64,000 bases of DNA, taken from the NCBI RefSeq assembly GCF_043099315.1, contig NZ_CP170746.1. One strand, given 5' to 3'. Both the position numbers and the translations under genes were made by a program. This DNA comes from Chlorogloeopsis fritschii (GTDB lineage: Bacteria; Cyanobacteriota; Cyanobacteriia; Cyanobacteriales; Nostocaceae). Position 1 is the stretch's first letter, and the number at the start of each line of letters is the position of its first letter. The notes beneath the pieces were generated by a model that did not search any database, was not told the DNA's origin, and worked only from the letters and a program-made list of their open reading frames with translations. Shown here piece after piece: positions 42,749 through 51,683 of the stretch.

Positions 42749-44065
42749 ATGATGCAGAGAATGAGCAGAAAAAATATTCAGAATACTTCCGATTTAAACT
42801 TTTACGCTCGGCAAAAACAACCAATCAAGTTAGAGAAAGAAGCTTTGAAAACAAACTATTTTCTAGGCAAAGTCTTATGGCATAAAGAAGCAAAACAGTT
42901 ATTCCTATCCCTCATAGCCACAGGCATAGGTTTATTGAGTGGCTGCACAGTTGAAATTCCCACAACAAGGACTCCTGAAAGTAACGTTACCCAACAAGTT
43001 CAGCCGCCAACACCCACAAACAATCGCCCCCTAGAACCAACTCCTGAAGACACCAATTTTGTAGTTGCAGTTGTAAACAAAGTAGAGCCATCAGTAGTGC
43101 AAATTAACACTGCTCGCACTGTGCGCACTGAAGTACCAGACATTTTTCAAGACCCATTTATTCGGAGGTTTTTTGGCGATCGCGTACCGACACAACCACA
43201 AGAACGTGTCGTGCGTGGTGTTGGCTCTGGTTTTGTCATTAGTGCAAATGGTCAAATTTTGACTAATGCTCACGTTGTTAACAACGCTGATAGAGTAACG
43301 GTTACCTTTTCTGATGGTCGCAGATTAGAGGGTAAAGTACTGGGAACTGATCCCATTAGCGATGTTGCAGTTGTACAGGTTCCTGCCAATAACTTACAAG
43401 TAGTAGAGATGGCAGATTCCAAGCAGGTACAACCAGGACAGTGGGCGATCGCGATCGGTAATCCCTTAGGTTTGCAAAGAACTGTTACAGTCGGTGTAGT
43501 TAGTGCTATAGACCGTTCTGTGAGCGATTTAGGAATTTCTGAGCGTGGTGTTGGTTTTATTCAGACGGATGCAGCCATTAATCCTGGCAATTCTGGTGGC
43601 CCTTTGTTAAATGCTCGCGGGCAAGTCATTGGCGTCAATACTGCTATTATCCAAGGTGCTCAAGGAATTGGCTTTGCCATTCCCATTGAGACAGCCCAAC
43701 GCATCGCCCAACAATTAATTACCGAGGGCAAAGTTGAATATCCTTACATCGGTATTGAGATGGTAGCCCTCACACCAGAAATTAGGCAACAAATCAACAA
43801 TCTTCCCAATAGCAATATTCGGGTTGGCACAGATACAGGTGTTCTAATTGTTCGCATTGCCCAAGGTTCTCCAGCAGCCAGAGCTGGGCTGCGCCCAGGA
43901 GATGTTATCCAGCAAATCAACAATCAACCAGTGACAACAGCCGAACAAGTTCAGCAGGCAGTTGACAAAAGTGGGGTAAATAGCAATGTACAAATGCAAT
44001 TACTACGCAATGGACAAACTGTGCGAGTAACTGTACAACCTGCACCCCGCCCAGCTAGAACCTAA
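42749..44065 (+). CDS. Deg/HtrA family serine protease (HhoA/HhoB/HtrA type)
   Basis: A 438-residue periplasmic or membrane-attached protease. A hydrophobic segment with LLSGCTVE lies at about residues 48-66, which may be a lipoprotein-type signal behind a long polar N-terminus. The trypsin-like triad is seen in LTNAHVVNN (His, about 174), SDVAVVQV (Asp, about 205) and NPGNSGGPLL (Ser, about 281). One PDZ domain (about 345-430) ends the protein (ARAGLRPGDVIQQINNQPV). These proteases remove or refold damaged envelope proteins under light and heat stress. One of three cyanobacterial paralogs; which one is not certain. Confidence 0.93.
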   Translation: MMQRMSRKNIQNTSDLNFYARQKQPIKLEKEALKTNYFLGKVLWHKEAKQLFLSLIATGIGLLSGCTVEIPTTRTPESNVTQQVQPPTPTNNRPLEPTPEDTNFVVAVVNKVEPSVVQINTARTVRTEVPDIFQDPFIRRFFGDRVPTQPQERVVRGVGSGFVISANGQILTNAHVVNNADRVTVTFSDGRRLEGKVLGTDPISDVAVVQVPANNLQVVEMADSKQVQPGQWAIAIGNPLGLQRTVTVGVVSAIDRSVSDLGISERGVGFIQTDAAINPGNSGGPLLNARGQVIGVNTAIIQGAQGIGFAIPIETAQRIAQQLITEGKVEYPYIGIEMVALTPEIRQQINNLPNSNIRVGTDTGVLIVRIAQGSPAARAGLRPGDVIQQINNQPVTTAEQVQQAVDKSGVNSNVQMQLLRNGQTVRVTVQPAPRPART

Positions 44066-44253
44066 TAGATTGGGTTTATACCAATTCTATGTGAGTCTGC
44101 ACTGAATCGCGATCGCTGGCAGAGTGACTATCGAGTTGTATCAGATATTACCGATAATAATGCTTCTATCAGCACTCTTGCTTCGTTTGTAGTTTTAAAT
44201 GGGCAACCGGACGCACAACAAATCTAAGAGAACTCTGACTTCTTTCAAAAGAT

Positions 44254-44281
44254 GTAGAGACGCGATATATCGCGTCTCTAC
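44254..44281. repeat. Perfect 28-base palindrome (gtagagacg family)
   Basis: Arms of 14 bases, gtagagacgcgata and its exact reverse complement, meet without a loop. The outer nine bases match the palindrome at 5101-5130, and the centre differs. Confidence 0.85.
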
Positions 44282-44381
44282 GAGGGTTTTGGCATTACGC
44301 AAAATTAATTTCATACGTTAAATCAGCAACGCCAACACATGATCTCTGTTGGCATGAACTGTGCGACTTCATTGCCATTAC

Positions 44382-44410
44382 AAAAGCCCGGCGATTATAA
44401 CCGGGCTTTT
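44382..44410. terminator. Bidirectional intrinsic terminator
   Basis: A perfect 10-base-pair stem aaaagcccgg/ccgggctttt with a nine-base loop. A and T tracts on both sides let it work in either direction, between the protease gene (plus) and the DUF1997 gene (minus). Confidence 0.85.
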
Positions 44411-44524
44411 GAGTGGGGATATATTCCCCAGAGGTTTAGATATAAGAGGTTAAGTATAAATCGTTAATTTGTAGGCTGATAATGACTACGAAACTTGGGC
44501 TGTTGATTTCGGAAAAAAGTTGAT

Positions 44525-45103
44525 CTAAGTAACTGGATTTGTGATGGGAATCATGGTAGAGGTATCTGCACTAACTTGCATCGACTTAGCCCAAGCTTGA
44601 TAATCCCGTGCTAGTTGACGTTCCAAGCGGTGCTTCATAGTCAAAAGAATGCCATGGAGAAATGTATTACCGGCAGTTTCTAAAATTGACTTGGGTGTTA
44701 AGAACAAGGCAGGGGGTAACTCAACTTGTACCGTCAGATCTGCTCTTCCCTTGAGCAATGTGGCAGTTCCCCTACTTTCAGGCGACAGATTACCCGTGAG
44801 ATTGAATTGGAAAGACTTTTTTAGGTACTCAACTCCATGAATCTCACAAGCAAGCGATCGCAGATTGATTGTTCCGTCTGCTTGCGCCCAAACCTGCAAA
44901 TCAACTGTTGGTTGAAAACTGAACATCATAAAATTTAGAGGGCGAAGCTTGAGCCGAAACTCTGATGGACTCAATTGTTCTACTTGAGTGCGATCGGTGA
45001 CAGCCTGAACCAAACGCTGTGGTTGACGCAGATAGTGTTCAATTGGAACTGCCTGATTAGGCACGTTCATTGTCAAGTCTTGAGATGCATGGAACTTAAG
45101 CAT
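44525..45103 (-). CDS. DUF1997 family protein
   Basis: A 192-residue protein conserved in cyanobacteria and plants. Recognised from PIEHYLRQPQRLVQAVTD, EFRLKLRPLNFMMFSFQPTVDLQVW and the C-terminal HRLERQLARDYQAWA. The family resembles START/polyketide-cyclase-like lipid-binding folds and has no settled function. The start at 45103 matches the family's usual N-terminus. It lies downstream of a DCC-family gene on the same strand, 86 bases apart. Confidence 0.82.
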   Translation of the reverse strand: MLKFHASQDLTMNVPNQAVPIEHYLRQPQRLVQAVTDRTQVEQLSPSEFRLKLRPLNFMMFSFQPTVDLQVWAQADGTINLRSLACEIHGVEYLKKSFQFNLTGNLSPESRGTATLLKGRADLTVQVELPPALFLTPKSILETAGNTFLHGILLTMKHRLERQLARDYQAWAKSMQVSADTSTMIPITNPVT

Positions 45104-45189
45104 AGGTAAAATTCCGTTTTCCCTACGAAAGATACTTAATAAAGTAGGTATAAAATTTCAGAAAATCAGTTAAAGCTGGTTGTAAGTAC

Positions 45190-45672
45190 TTACTCACTTA
45201 GTTGACAGCGCCCCTGCGTGCTACACTCGGTACGCTTGTTGCGATCGGCAATAATTGTCGCTAAATCAGGTCTTCCAGTCAAAGTGAGTCGCCAGCCAGC
45301 CCAAATTCCATACAGCCTATCGACAATAGGGCCAATCACAGGCCACTTGGTTGCAGCGTATACCCATCCCATCCCTAAGGCTTCGTAAACTCGACGAAAG
45401 ACTTCGACATTTTTGATTACACTACCGTCGGGGAGAACAGCGTGAATACGCCCCATCGCCGTTTCAAAGTCTACACCTCCATGCTCTTGGGGATTATAGT
45501 TTTCGTCCGCAATATCTACAAATGCTACTAAGCCTCTACCTGCATCCCGCTTTTTCAAGAAGTTGACTTCTCGCATACACAACGGACACTCACCGTCATA
45601 GAGTAACTTGATTTGCCATGACGGTATTGCAGTTCCAACGGCTTCATGGGACTGAGTTTTTGAAGAGGACAT
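45190..45672 (-). CDS. DCC-family thiol-disulfide oxidoreductase-like protein (DUF393)
   Basis: A 160-residue protein. The family signature is IKLLYDGECPLCMREVNFLKKRD (residues 23-45), with the Cys pair CPLC and Asp. Downstream blocks GLVAFVDIADENY, VEVFRRVYEALGMGW and DRLYGIWAGWRLTLTGR agree with DUF393. Redox activity is supposed from the thioredoxin-like CxxC and is not proved. It precedes the DUF1997 gene, and the divergent FAD oxidoreductase starts 156 bases away. Confidence 0.87.
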   Translation of the reverse strand: MSSSKTQSHEAVGTAIPSWQIKLLYDGECPLCMREVNFLKKRDAGRGLVAFVDIADENYNPQEHGGVDFETAMGRIHAVLPDGSVIKNVEVFRRVYEALGMGWVYAATKWPVIGPIVDRLYGIWAGWRLTLTGRPDLATIIADRNKRTECSTQGRCQLSE

Positions 45673-45828
45673 AAGTATTTCTCAATTAATTTATGTCTTA
45701 AGCGAGGCTAAAAAGCCACATTAATTATTTTAATTAAATTTAATAAAATTTAACAACTGTTCTTTGGTGGGAAAAATCTCAGTCAAATTCGAGATATCCT
45801 TAAGCAGGTATTATGCATATTTTTCTTC

Positions 45829-46845
45829 ATGGCTGAAAAGTCTTGTCAATCCTCTTGCCTAGTGATTGGAGGTGGAATTTCTGGTTTAATTGCTGCTACA
45901 GTTCTGCAACGTCACAATATTCACGTTACTGTAGTTGACAAAGGTCGAGGAATCGGCGGGAGAATGGCGACTCGTCGAATTAGACATCCTGAGTACGGTG
46001 AAGGTGTCTTTGATTACGGCGCTCAATACTTCACTGTTACTGACTCCAAGTTTCAGTCTTGGGTTGATACTTGGATTCAAGAGGGAGTTGTTCAGGAATG
46101 GACACGAGATTGCTTCAGTCATAATCAACACTTAAGCAATGGTGAAGTTTACTATCGGGGAGTCAATAGCAACCGCAGCATTGCCCAACATTTAGCTCAA
46201 AACTTGAATGTTTATACAAATACAAAAGTAGTCAGTTTTGAATGGCAGGGCGATCGCTGGCAAGTAAAGACTGAAAACAACGAAACCTTTTCAGCAGATG
46301 CGTTAGTGCTGACACCACCGATACCCCAAACTCTAGAACTACTAGAGCGTTCACAAATTCAACTAGCACCCCAATTGAGACATAGATTGGAACAGGTAGT
46401 CTACCATCGCTGTATTGCGGTACTTGCTCTATTAGAGCAGCCCTCTATGATTCCAAGTCCTGGCGGTATAAAGTTGGATGGAGAACCTCTAAGCTGGATT
46501 GCCTGCAATTACAAAAAAGGAATTTCACCGCAAGGCAATGCGGTTACACTCCACGCAAGTTCCAAGTTCAGCGAAACTAACTGGGAAATGGACAATTTAG
46601 CGATCGCCAATCAACTTCTAGAAGCTGCATCTGAATGGCTAGGCTCGCAGGTAATAGAGTTTCAGGTGCATCGATGGCGCTTCAGTCAACCACAGACAGT
46701 ATATGGTGAGCCTTTGCTTGCATTAACAAAGCCAGGATTGCTGGTGATGTCGGGAGATGGTTTTATTCAACCGAATGTTGAAGGCGCTGCTTTATCAGGT
46801 TTAGCTGCTGCCGAGTATTTGCTGAAAAATTTTCAATCTAAATAG
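45829..46845 (+). CDS. FAD-dependent oxidoreductase, renalase/amine-oxidase-like
   Basis: A 338-residue flavoprotein. The dinucleotide-binding motif is VIGGGISGLIAATVL (residues 12-26), followed by VVDKGRGIGGRMATRR, typical of renalase-like NAD(P)/FAD proteins. FDYGAQYFTV (about 63-72) is another family mark. The C-terminal FAD-binding end is LLVMSGDGFIQPNVEGAALSGLAAA (about 305-328). The substrate in bacteria is often dihydro-NAD isomers or is unknown. No signal peptide. It is a single-gene unit followed by an inverted repeat. Confidence 0.88.
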   Translation: MAEKSCQSSCLVIGGGISGLIAATVLQRHNIHVTVVDKGRGIGGRMATRRIRHPEYGEGVFDYGAQYFTVTDSKFQSWVDTWIQEGVVQEWTRDCFSHNQHLSNGEVYYRGVNSNRSIAQHLAQNLNVYTNTKVVSFEWQGDRWQVKTENNETFSADALVLTPPIPQTLELLERSQIQLAPQLRHRLEQVVYHRCIAVLALLEQPSMIPSPGGIKLDGEPLSWIACNYKKGISPQGNAVTLHASSKFSETNWEMDNLAIANQLLEAASEWLGSQVIEFQVHRWRFSQPQTVYGEPLLALTKPGLLVMSGDGFIQPNVEGAALSGLAAAEYLLKNFQSK

Positions 46846-46860
46846 CAGAGCCTCGAAACC

Positions 46861-46889
46861 CTCGTTACCAGGTTGAACCTGGTAACGAG
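46861..46889. repeat. Inverted repeat ctcgttaccaggtt (copy 1)
   Basis: Two 14-base arms around one central base form ctcgttaccaggtt-g-aacctggtaacgag. A near copy lies at 47986-48014 and a related one at about 15653-15677, so it is a dispersed element. Confidence 0.85.
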
Positions 46890-46991
46890 AACTAGAGCCT
46901 CTGGCTCACCAGAACACATGAAAAAACTTTCTTCCCTTCTGCCTACTTTCGCTTATCCGCTCCGCGTCTACTGCCGTCTGCCTTCTTCTAC

Positions 46992-47852
46992 TTAACGTTT
47001 ATAAACCAAAAAACCAGCGATCGCATCTAGCAGTGCTTCTTTTTCATCTGCCCGAATCAGGTGAGCGCTATTTTCAAAGATTCTTAAGTCAGAATTCTTG
47101 ATGGCTTGAGCTATCTCTTCAGAAAATTCTGGAGGACAAATCCAGTCATGCCGCCCTCCAATGACTAAAGTCGGTATGGTAATTTTGTGTAATTGGTCAA
47201 GTAGATTATAGTTGCGCAGAAAGCCACCAAAGGCAACATTAATGGCATCAACCGACAGAATCGCCCGATCCCAAGTTTTGCTAGATACACCAGGATCGTA
47301 AGTTAGCGAATACATTGGCCCCATGACTTTAAAATATTCTCGTAGCTGTTCTTCATTTTCAAAGGAGCCATCCCAGAGTCGCTGGGCAATTTTCTTTTGT
47401 TCTTCGGTTCCCCGTTGTGCCAAAATTTCTTGCGCTCGTTGTAGAAAGCGAGAGCTAGCTGCTGTAGCAATCACAATCAAATGCGATACGTGCTGAGGAT
47501 AGCGAACCGCATAAGATAAAGCAACCATACCACCATAGGAAGTGCCAATAACAACGATTTGATCGAGTCCTAAGTAACGGCGCAGCGCTTCCATGTCTTC
47601 GACATTATTATTTAGAGTGTAGGTTTCTTTGAGTCCGCGAGCAGAACGCCCTTGCCCTCGATGATCGAAGTAGACTAGTTGTAGTTTTTGAGCAAGAGGA
47701 GAAAAAGCAGGTTTATATGAAGTATGATCTGCACCAGGGCCACCGTGAACCAAAAAGGCAACTGGTTTGGTGTGAATGCGATCGCCATCTACTACTAAAG
47801 AAGAACCTTCTACGTCAAAGAAAATCTCTGTATCTCTGATTTTTGCTCGCAT
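46992..47852 (-). CDS. Alpha/beta hydrolase, proline-iminopeptidase-like
   Basis: A 286-residue hydrolase. The oxyanion segment is FLVHGGPGADH (about residues 33-43), and FDHRGQGRS (about 63-71) follows. The nucleophile Ser lies in IGTSYGGMVAL (about 102-112), the acid Asp in GGRHDWICPP (about 232-241), and the His in FENSAHLIRADE (about 261-272). HGGPG and DHRGQGRS are features of proline iminopeptidases, but the family also includes lactonases and epoxide hydrolases. Cytoplasmic. Single-gene unit on the minus strand between two copies of the ctcgttacc repeat. Confidence 0.88.
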   Translation of the reverse strand: MRAKIRDTEIFFDVEGSSLVVDGDRIHTKPVAFLVHGGPGADHTSYKPAFSPLAQKLQLVYFDHRGQGRSARGLKETYTLNNNVEDMEALRRYLGLDQIVVIGTSYGGMVALSYAVRYPQHVSHLIVIATAASSRFLQRAQEILAQRGTEEQKKIAQRLWDGSFENEEQLREYFKVMGPMYSLTYDPGVSSKTWDRAILSVDAINVAFGGFLRNYNLLDQLHKITIPTLVIGGRHDWICPPEFSEEIAQAIKNSDLRIFENSAHLIRADEKEALLDAIAGFLVYKR

Positions 47853-47985
47853 TTTTCACTCCTACCCGGCATACTCATTTTCTCCGAAAAATTAGGATAG
47901 TACTACTTGCGATCGCATAGGTAGCAGTTTCTGGGGGATTCTAATTACACCAGCCCCAACAGCCACCAGGCAAACCCTCGAAACC

Positions 47986-48014
47986 CTCGTTACCAGGTTG
48001 AATTTGGTAACGAG
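47986..48014. repeat. Inverted repeat ctcgttaccaggtt (copy 2)
   Basis: Same as the copy at 46861-46889, including the flanking cgaaaccctcgtt, but with one arm diverged (aatttggtaacgag). Two copies bracket the alpha/beta hydrolase gene. Confidence 0.8.
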
Positions 48015-48059
48015 AACCTGGAACTGCAAGCCAGCCGATAACCAATAAGGATTTTGCCG

Positions 48060-48263
48060 ATGTCAGATTCAATCAACTGCCAACAAATACTGTGTAAGAC
48101 TATATGTAATGAATGTGCTTTTCATCTGTTGGTAGAGGGCGTTGTGCAATGCATTCATCCGGATGAAGCAGATGTTAATTGTGGTACTATAGCTTTCTGC
48201 AATTCTTTCCAACCGATCCGAGAAGTTGATAGTCCTTGTGTAACATACGATAACGATGAATGA
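48060..48263 (+). CDS. Small cysteine-rich protein
   Basis: A 67-residue protein from ATG 48060, with AAGG upstream. Eight Cys occur: CQQILCKTICNEC near the N-terminus and others in VQCIHP, VNCGTIAFCN and SPCVTY. The spacing suggests metal or Fe-S binding, but no known family is recognised. There is no signal peptide. The Cys pattern (C7, C12, C16, C19, C31, C41, C47, C60) is unlikely by chance in a spurious frame. Function unknown. Confidence 0.6.
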   Translation: MSDSINCQQILCKTICNECAFHLLVEGVVQCIHPDEADVNCGTIAFCNSFQPIREVDSPCVTYDNDE

Positions 48264-48407
48264 TGAAGCTGTTGCACCTTAAGTGCGATCGCTCCCACTC
48301 AAACTTAAAAACCTAAAATACGTGGCGAATAGAATTCGCTGCTACACAAACAAAGCCTTCCTTCGTAGGCTATGTATTACTCAGTCTTTATTTTCCTGAT
48401 TTTATTG

Positions 48408-48512
48408 ATGAACGATACATTCAACAACACCCAAGAATGGTTCACTGTGTTAGGCTACCTGAGCTTTACTATTTTCATTGCGTGGTGTGTATTTGCTACA
48501 CAGAAAAAATGA
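48408..48512 (+). CDS. Possible one-TM small protein
   Basis: A 34-codon frame, MNDTFNNTQEWFTVLGYLSF and then a hydrophobic helix (TIFIAWCVFA) ending in TQKK, the layout of a small membrane protein. A start at 48372, in the same frame, would add 12 hydrophobic residues. There is no clear ribosome site for either. It lies two bases from the end of the convergent TPR gene. Given as a candidate. Confidence 0.35.
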   Translation: MNDTFNNTQEWFTVLGYLSFTIFIAWCVFATQKK

Positions 48513-48514
48513 AT

Positions 48515-51097
48515 CTACGCTCGCACATTAGTGTTTGCTACTAGCTCCTGAAAGCGTTTATCTGTGGCAATTAAATCAAAATCTATGTCAGCTTCTGCTT
48601 GTTGTCTGTATCTGGGATTGAGATTAACAGCCTGTTGTAAATTTTCCAAGGCTAATTCTACTCTTTCCTGCAAAGCATAACAGGTTGCCTTGTTGTAATA
48701 AGCGTTGGCATAGTCAGGTTTAATTTTTAGGGCTTTGTCAAAGCTTTCAAGTGCTTCATCGTCATAACCCAGCATGACTAGTGCATAACCCCGATTATTC
48801 CAGGCTTTATAAGAATTAGGATTGAGTTTAATCGCTTGATCAAAAGATGCGATCGCATCTTCATATCGTTCTAAATCTTCCAATGCCAATCCTTTGTTTA
48901 ACCACGCTACAGCATCATTCGGGTTAATTTTCGTGGCTTTATTAAAAGCAATCAAAGCTTCTTTTTGTCGCCGCAAATATCCTAAGGCAACACCTAAATC
49001 ACACCAAGCTTGATGATAATCAGGTTTAATTTTTAGGGCTTTTTCATAGGAGGCGATCGCGTCTTTGTATTGTTTGAGCCTTGCTAGCGCCATCCCCCGT
49101 TTTAACCAGATTGCAGGCTCGTCTGATTTGATTTTAATTGCTTGGTCGTATTGAGCGATCGCCTGTTCATAGCTTTTTTCTGAAAACAGAAGTTCTGCTT
49201 GTTTAAAGTAATCATCAGCAGTTAGCGTATCTTGCACTTGGTGCGTTTCTGGCTCTGGTGCTGGTTGTGGTGCTTCTTCTATTTTTTCTTCTACTTCTGC
49301 GGTAACAGTATTTGAGGAAGAAGGGGGTGTAATCTGAGAAAGTTGTTCTAAGATGTGCTCTTTTCGTTGTTGAGCATCTGTTTGTAAATCTGAGAGTTGA
49401 GATACAAACTCAGACTCTAATCTTCCTAGCTTTTCTAAAATTAAAAGTTTTTGTTCTTGTGCATTCCACTGCAATTGCGAAAATTGTGAAGCAAATTCAG
49501 AACCAGATTTTTCCAAATTCTCAATTATCAGTTCTTTTCTTCTTTGAGCATCTACTAGTAGTTCATTTATTTGTGAGGCAAATTCTACTTGTAATTTTTC
49601 TAAACTTTCAAGAATAATTTCCTTTTGTTGTTGAGCATCCAACTGCACTCCAGACAGTTGAGATTTTACCTCAGAGATTGAATTTTCTAAATTTGTAAAT
49701 ACTTGTTCTTTCTGTTGTTGATTTTCTAACTGCAATTGTGCAACTTGCCTAGTAAATTCTTCTTGTAATTGTTGCAAATTTTCAAGAATTTGTTGCTTTT
49801 GCTGTTGTACTTCTGACTGCCACTCAGTCGTTTGTGAGTCAAGTTGAGAGATAAATTCCTGTTTAGTTTTTTCTAAGTCTGTAAATACTTGTTGTTTTTG
49901 TTGTTGAGTCTCTGATTGAAATTGTGCAACATATTCAGACAATTCTGCTTGGAGTTGTGAGAAGCTTTCTAAAGTTTGCTGTTGCTGTTGCTGTACTTGA
50001 GATTGCCATTCTAATAGTAGAGATTTAAATTCATGCCGCGAATTCTCTAATTCTGCAACAGCTTGCTGATTATATTGTTGGTTCCCTAATTTTAATTCAG
50101 CTATATGCTCTGCTAATTCCGCTTGCAATTTTTCCAAACTCTCAAAAGTTTGCTGCTTTTGCTGCTCGGCATCAGAATAAATTCCACAAAAGTGGGATGA
50201 CAACTCAGATAATACTTGCTCTTGATTTTGTTGAGCACCTAATTGCAATTCGGCAAGTCGTAAAGAAAATTCTGTCTGCAAATTATCCAAATTCATTAAA
50301 TTTTGGTCTTTGTGCTGTTGAACTTCCTCCTGCCATTGGGCGAGTTGAGATGTCCATTCCTGCCGAGAATTTTCCAAATCAGTAAATACTTGCTGCTGTT
50401 GCTTTTGGTTTTCTAATTGCAAAGCAGTAATTTGTGAGATTATTTCTGATTTTAAATTACCTAATGTGTCTAAAGTTATATGCTTTTGTTGTTGAGCATC
50501 TACTTCTAATTCAGCTAATCGAGAATTAAACTGTGATTCTAAATTTTTTAATTCTTGTTTCGATAAATTGATTTGTTTTTCTAATTCTGCTATCATTTGC
50601 GCTTTTGACTGAGATATTTCTGATGGAATCACAGAAACTATCTGTTGTCGCAAGGCTTCTGCTTGTTTTTCCAATTCATCAGTAATATTTTTAGCTTGCT
50701 GAATGTTGATTTCAGCTGTTTTTTTGACAGTATTTAGCTGGTTTTGTAAATCTTCTAGCCCTTGAAACTGTGCGATCGCACGATCGACGATTTCACGTAC
50801 CACAGCTCGGCGCAGCAGCCAAAAGGAAGCAATTACCGCCACCGGAAACAGAGTTAGTATAACTACCCAAACATTAAGCAGAGTACGTGTACGTCCAAAA
50901 GCGCGATCGACTTCTGTTTGGATTAAATCTCGCGTTTGCTGTTCTGGTTGCAGTTGTGCTAATTCTTGTGGCTGCTGATTTGCTTGGGGAGATGAGGTAA
51001 TTTGAGCACCAGCCTCACCAACAGATAGCAGTAAAGGAGAAAAGACTATAGCGCTTTTCAACAAGAGTGCATAGACGAATTGATGCTTGCTCTTCAT
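48515..51097 (-). CDS. Long coiled-coil protein with C-terminal TPR repeats
   Basis: An 860-residue protein. A signal-like hydrophobic N-terminus (7-32), a low-complexity Gln-rich segment, and one transmembrane helix (about 78-98, VWVVILTLFPVAVIASFWLL) are followed by a coiled coil of about 500 residues (110-620). The coiled coil is built from related units of about 37 residues (QQKQQVFTDLEN..., EKLQAEFxxQ). A Pro/Glu-rich hinge (about 605-635) leads to about six tetratricopeptide repeats (640-845; AIASYEKALKIKPDYHQAW). It probably acts as a membrane-tethered scaffold. No partner is indicated by the neighbours. Confidence 0.85.
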   Translation of the reverse strand: MKSKHQFVYALLLKSAIVFSPLLLSVGEAGAQITSSPQANQQPQELAQLQPEQQTRDLIQTEVDRAFGRTRTLLNVWVVILTLFPVAVIASFWLLRRAVVREIVDRAIAQFQGLEDLQNQLNTVKKTAEINIQQAKNITDELEKQAEALRQQIVSVIPSEISQSKAQMIAELEKQINLSKQELKNLESQFNSRLAELEVDAQQQKHITLDTLGNLKSEIISQITALQLENQKQQQQVFTDLENSRQEWTSQLAQWQEEVQQHKDQNLMNLDNLQTEFSLRLAELQLGAQQNQEQVLSELSSHFCGIYSDAEQQKQQTFESLEKLQAELAEHIAELKLGNQQYNQQAVAELENSRHEFKSLLLEWQSQVQQQQQQTLESFSQLQAELSEYVAQFQSETQQQKQQVFTDLEKTKQEFISQLDSQTTEWQSEVQQQKQQILENLQQLQEEFTRQVAQLQLENQQQKEQVFTNLENSISEVKSQLSGVQLDAQQQKEIILESLEKLQVEFASQINELLVDAQRRKELIIENLEKSGSEFASQFSQLQWNAQEQKLLILEKLGRLESEFVSQLSDLQTDAQQRKEHILEQLSQITPPSSSNTVTAEVEEKIEEAPQPAPEPETHQVQDTLTADDYFKQAELLFSEKSYEQAIAQYDQAIKIKSDEPAIWLKRGMALARLKQYKDAIASYEKALKIKPDYHQAWCDLGVALGYLRRQKEALIAFNKATKINPNDAVAWLNKGLALEDLERYEDAIASFDQAIKLNPNSYKAWNNRGYALVMLGYDDEALESFDKALKIKPDYANAYYNKATCYALQERVELALENLQQAVNLNPRYRQQAEADIDFDLIATDKRFQELVANTNVRA

Positions 51098-51275
51098 AAA
51101 ACCATCCTCATCTGTTGGTTAGTTTTTGAGCTACGTGCCTATCTCCAATCTACCAGCTGCTACAGTTCTCAGAATCCTTCCCAGGAATCGATATACTCAC
51201 CTGAAAAGAGGGAACGGGGAACTCTTAACAGGGAACAGGTATTTTCAACCCTTAGTCGTGAACTTGAAATATAGC

Positions 51276-51683
51276 TTATGGCACAATCAATACCGGACAG
51301 GGGGAAAGGTTAATCACCCGGTTGGTAACACTTTCAGTCGCTCCTTCTTCCGTCAATCCCAATCCCCGACAGCCCATGACAATTAAATTTGCTTCTATTT
51401 CATCGGCAACATCGCAGATGACAAATGCAGGTATTCCTTGCCGTTCAATGGTTTCGGTTTGTATTCCTTGCTCGGCAAACATAGATTTAGCACTTTCTAG
51501 CAGTTGAGCTACTGTCTCTGGTGAAGCCATTACCTCCTCACTTGATGTATCTTTGTCGGGTTCTTCCACCACACTAATCAGCACCAAGCGGCTGCCGTAC
51601 TTTTTTACGATCTCAATTACTACATCAGCCGCTTCCCGTGCTTCGCGGCTTTGATCGATTGGGAACAGAACTGTTTTGAACAT
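51276..51683 (-). CDS. Universal stress protein (UspA family)
   Basis: A 135-residue single Usp domain. MFKTVLFPIDQSREAREAAD opens it with the conserved Asp. The nucleotide-binding end is VMGCRGLGLTEEGATESVTN and CPVLIVP. The canonical ATP-binding form G-2x-G-9x-G-S/T has Glu for the last Gly (TESVTN), so ATP binding may be weak. Cytoplasmic. A single-gene unit between the TPR gene and pgk. Confidence 0.9.
   Translation of the reverse strand: MFKTVLFPIDQSREAREAADVVIEIVKKYGSRLVLISVVEEPDKDTSSEEVMASPETVAQLLESAKSMFAEQGIQTETIERQGIPAFVICDVADEIEANLIVMGCRGLGLTEEGATESVTNRVINLSPCPVLIVP

Larger units (their letters stand above)
44066..44524. other. Spacer with palindrome, terminator and a gene-like fragment
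   Basis: In this 459-base region an open frame without start (44090-44227, ending in LNGQPDAQQI) looks like the tail of a lost gene. The palindrome at 44254-44281 and the terminator at 44382-44410 follow. No complete gene was found. Confidence 0.5.
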
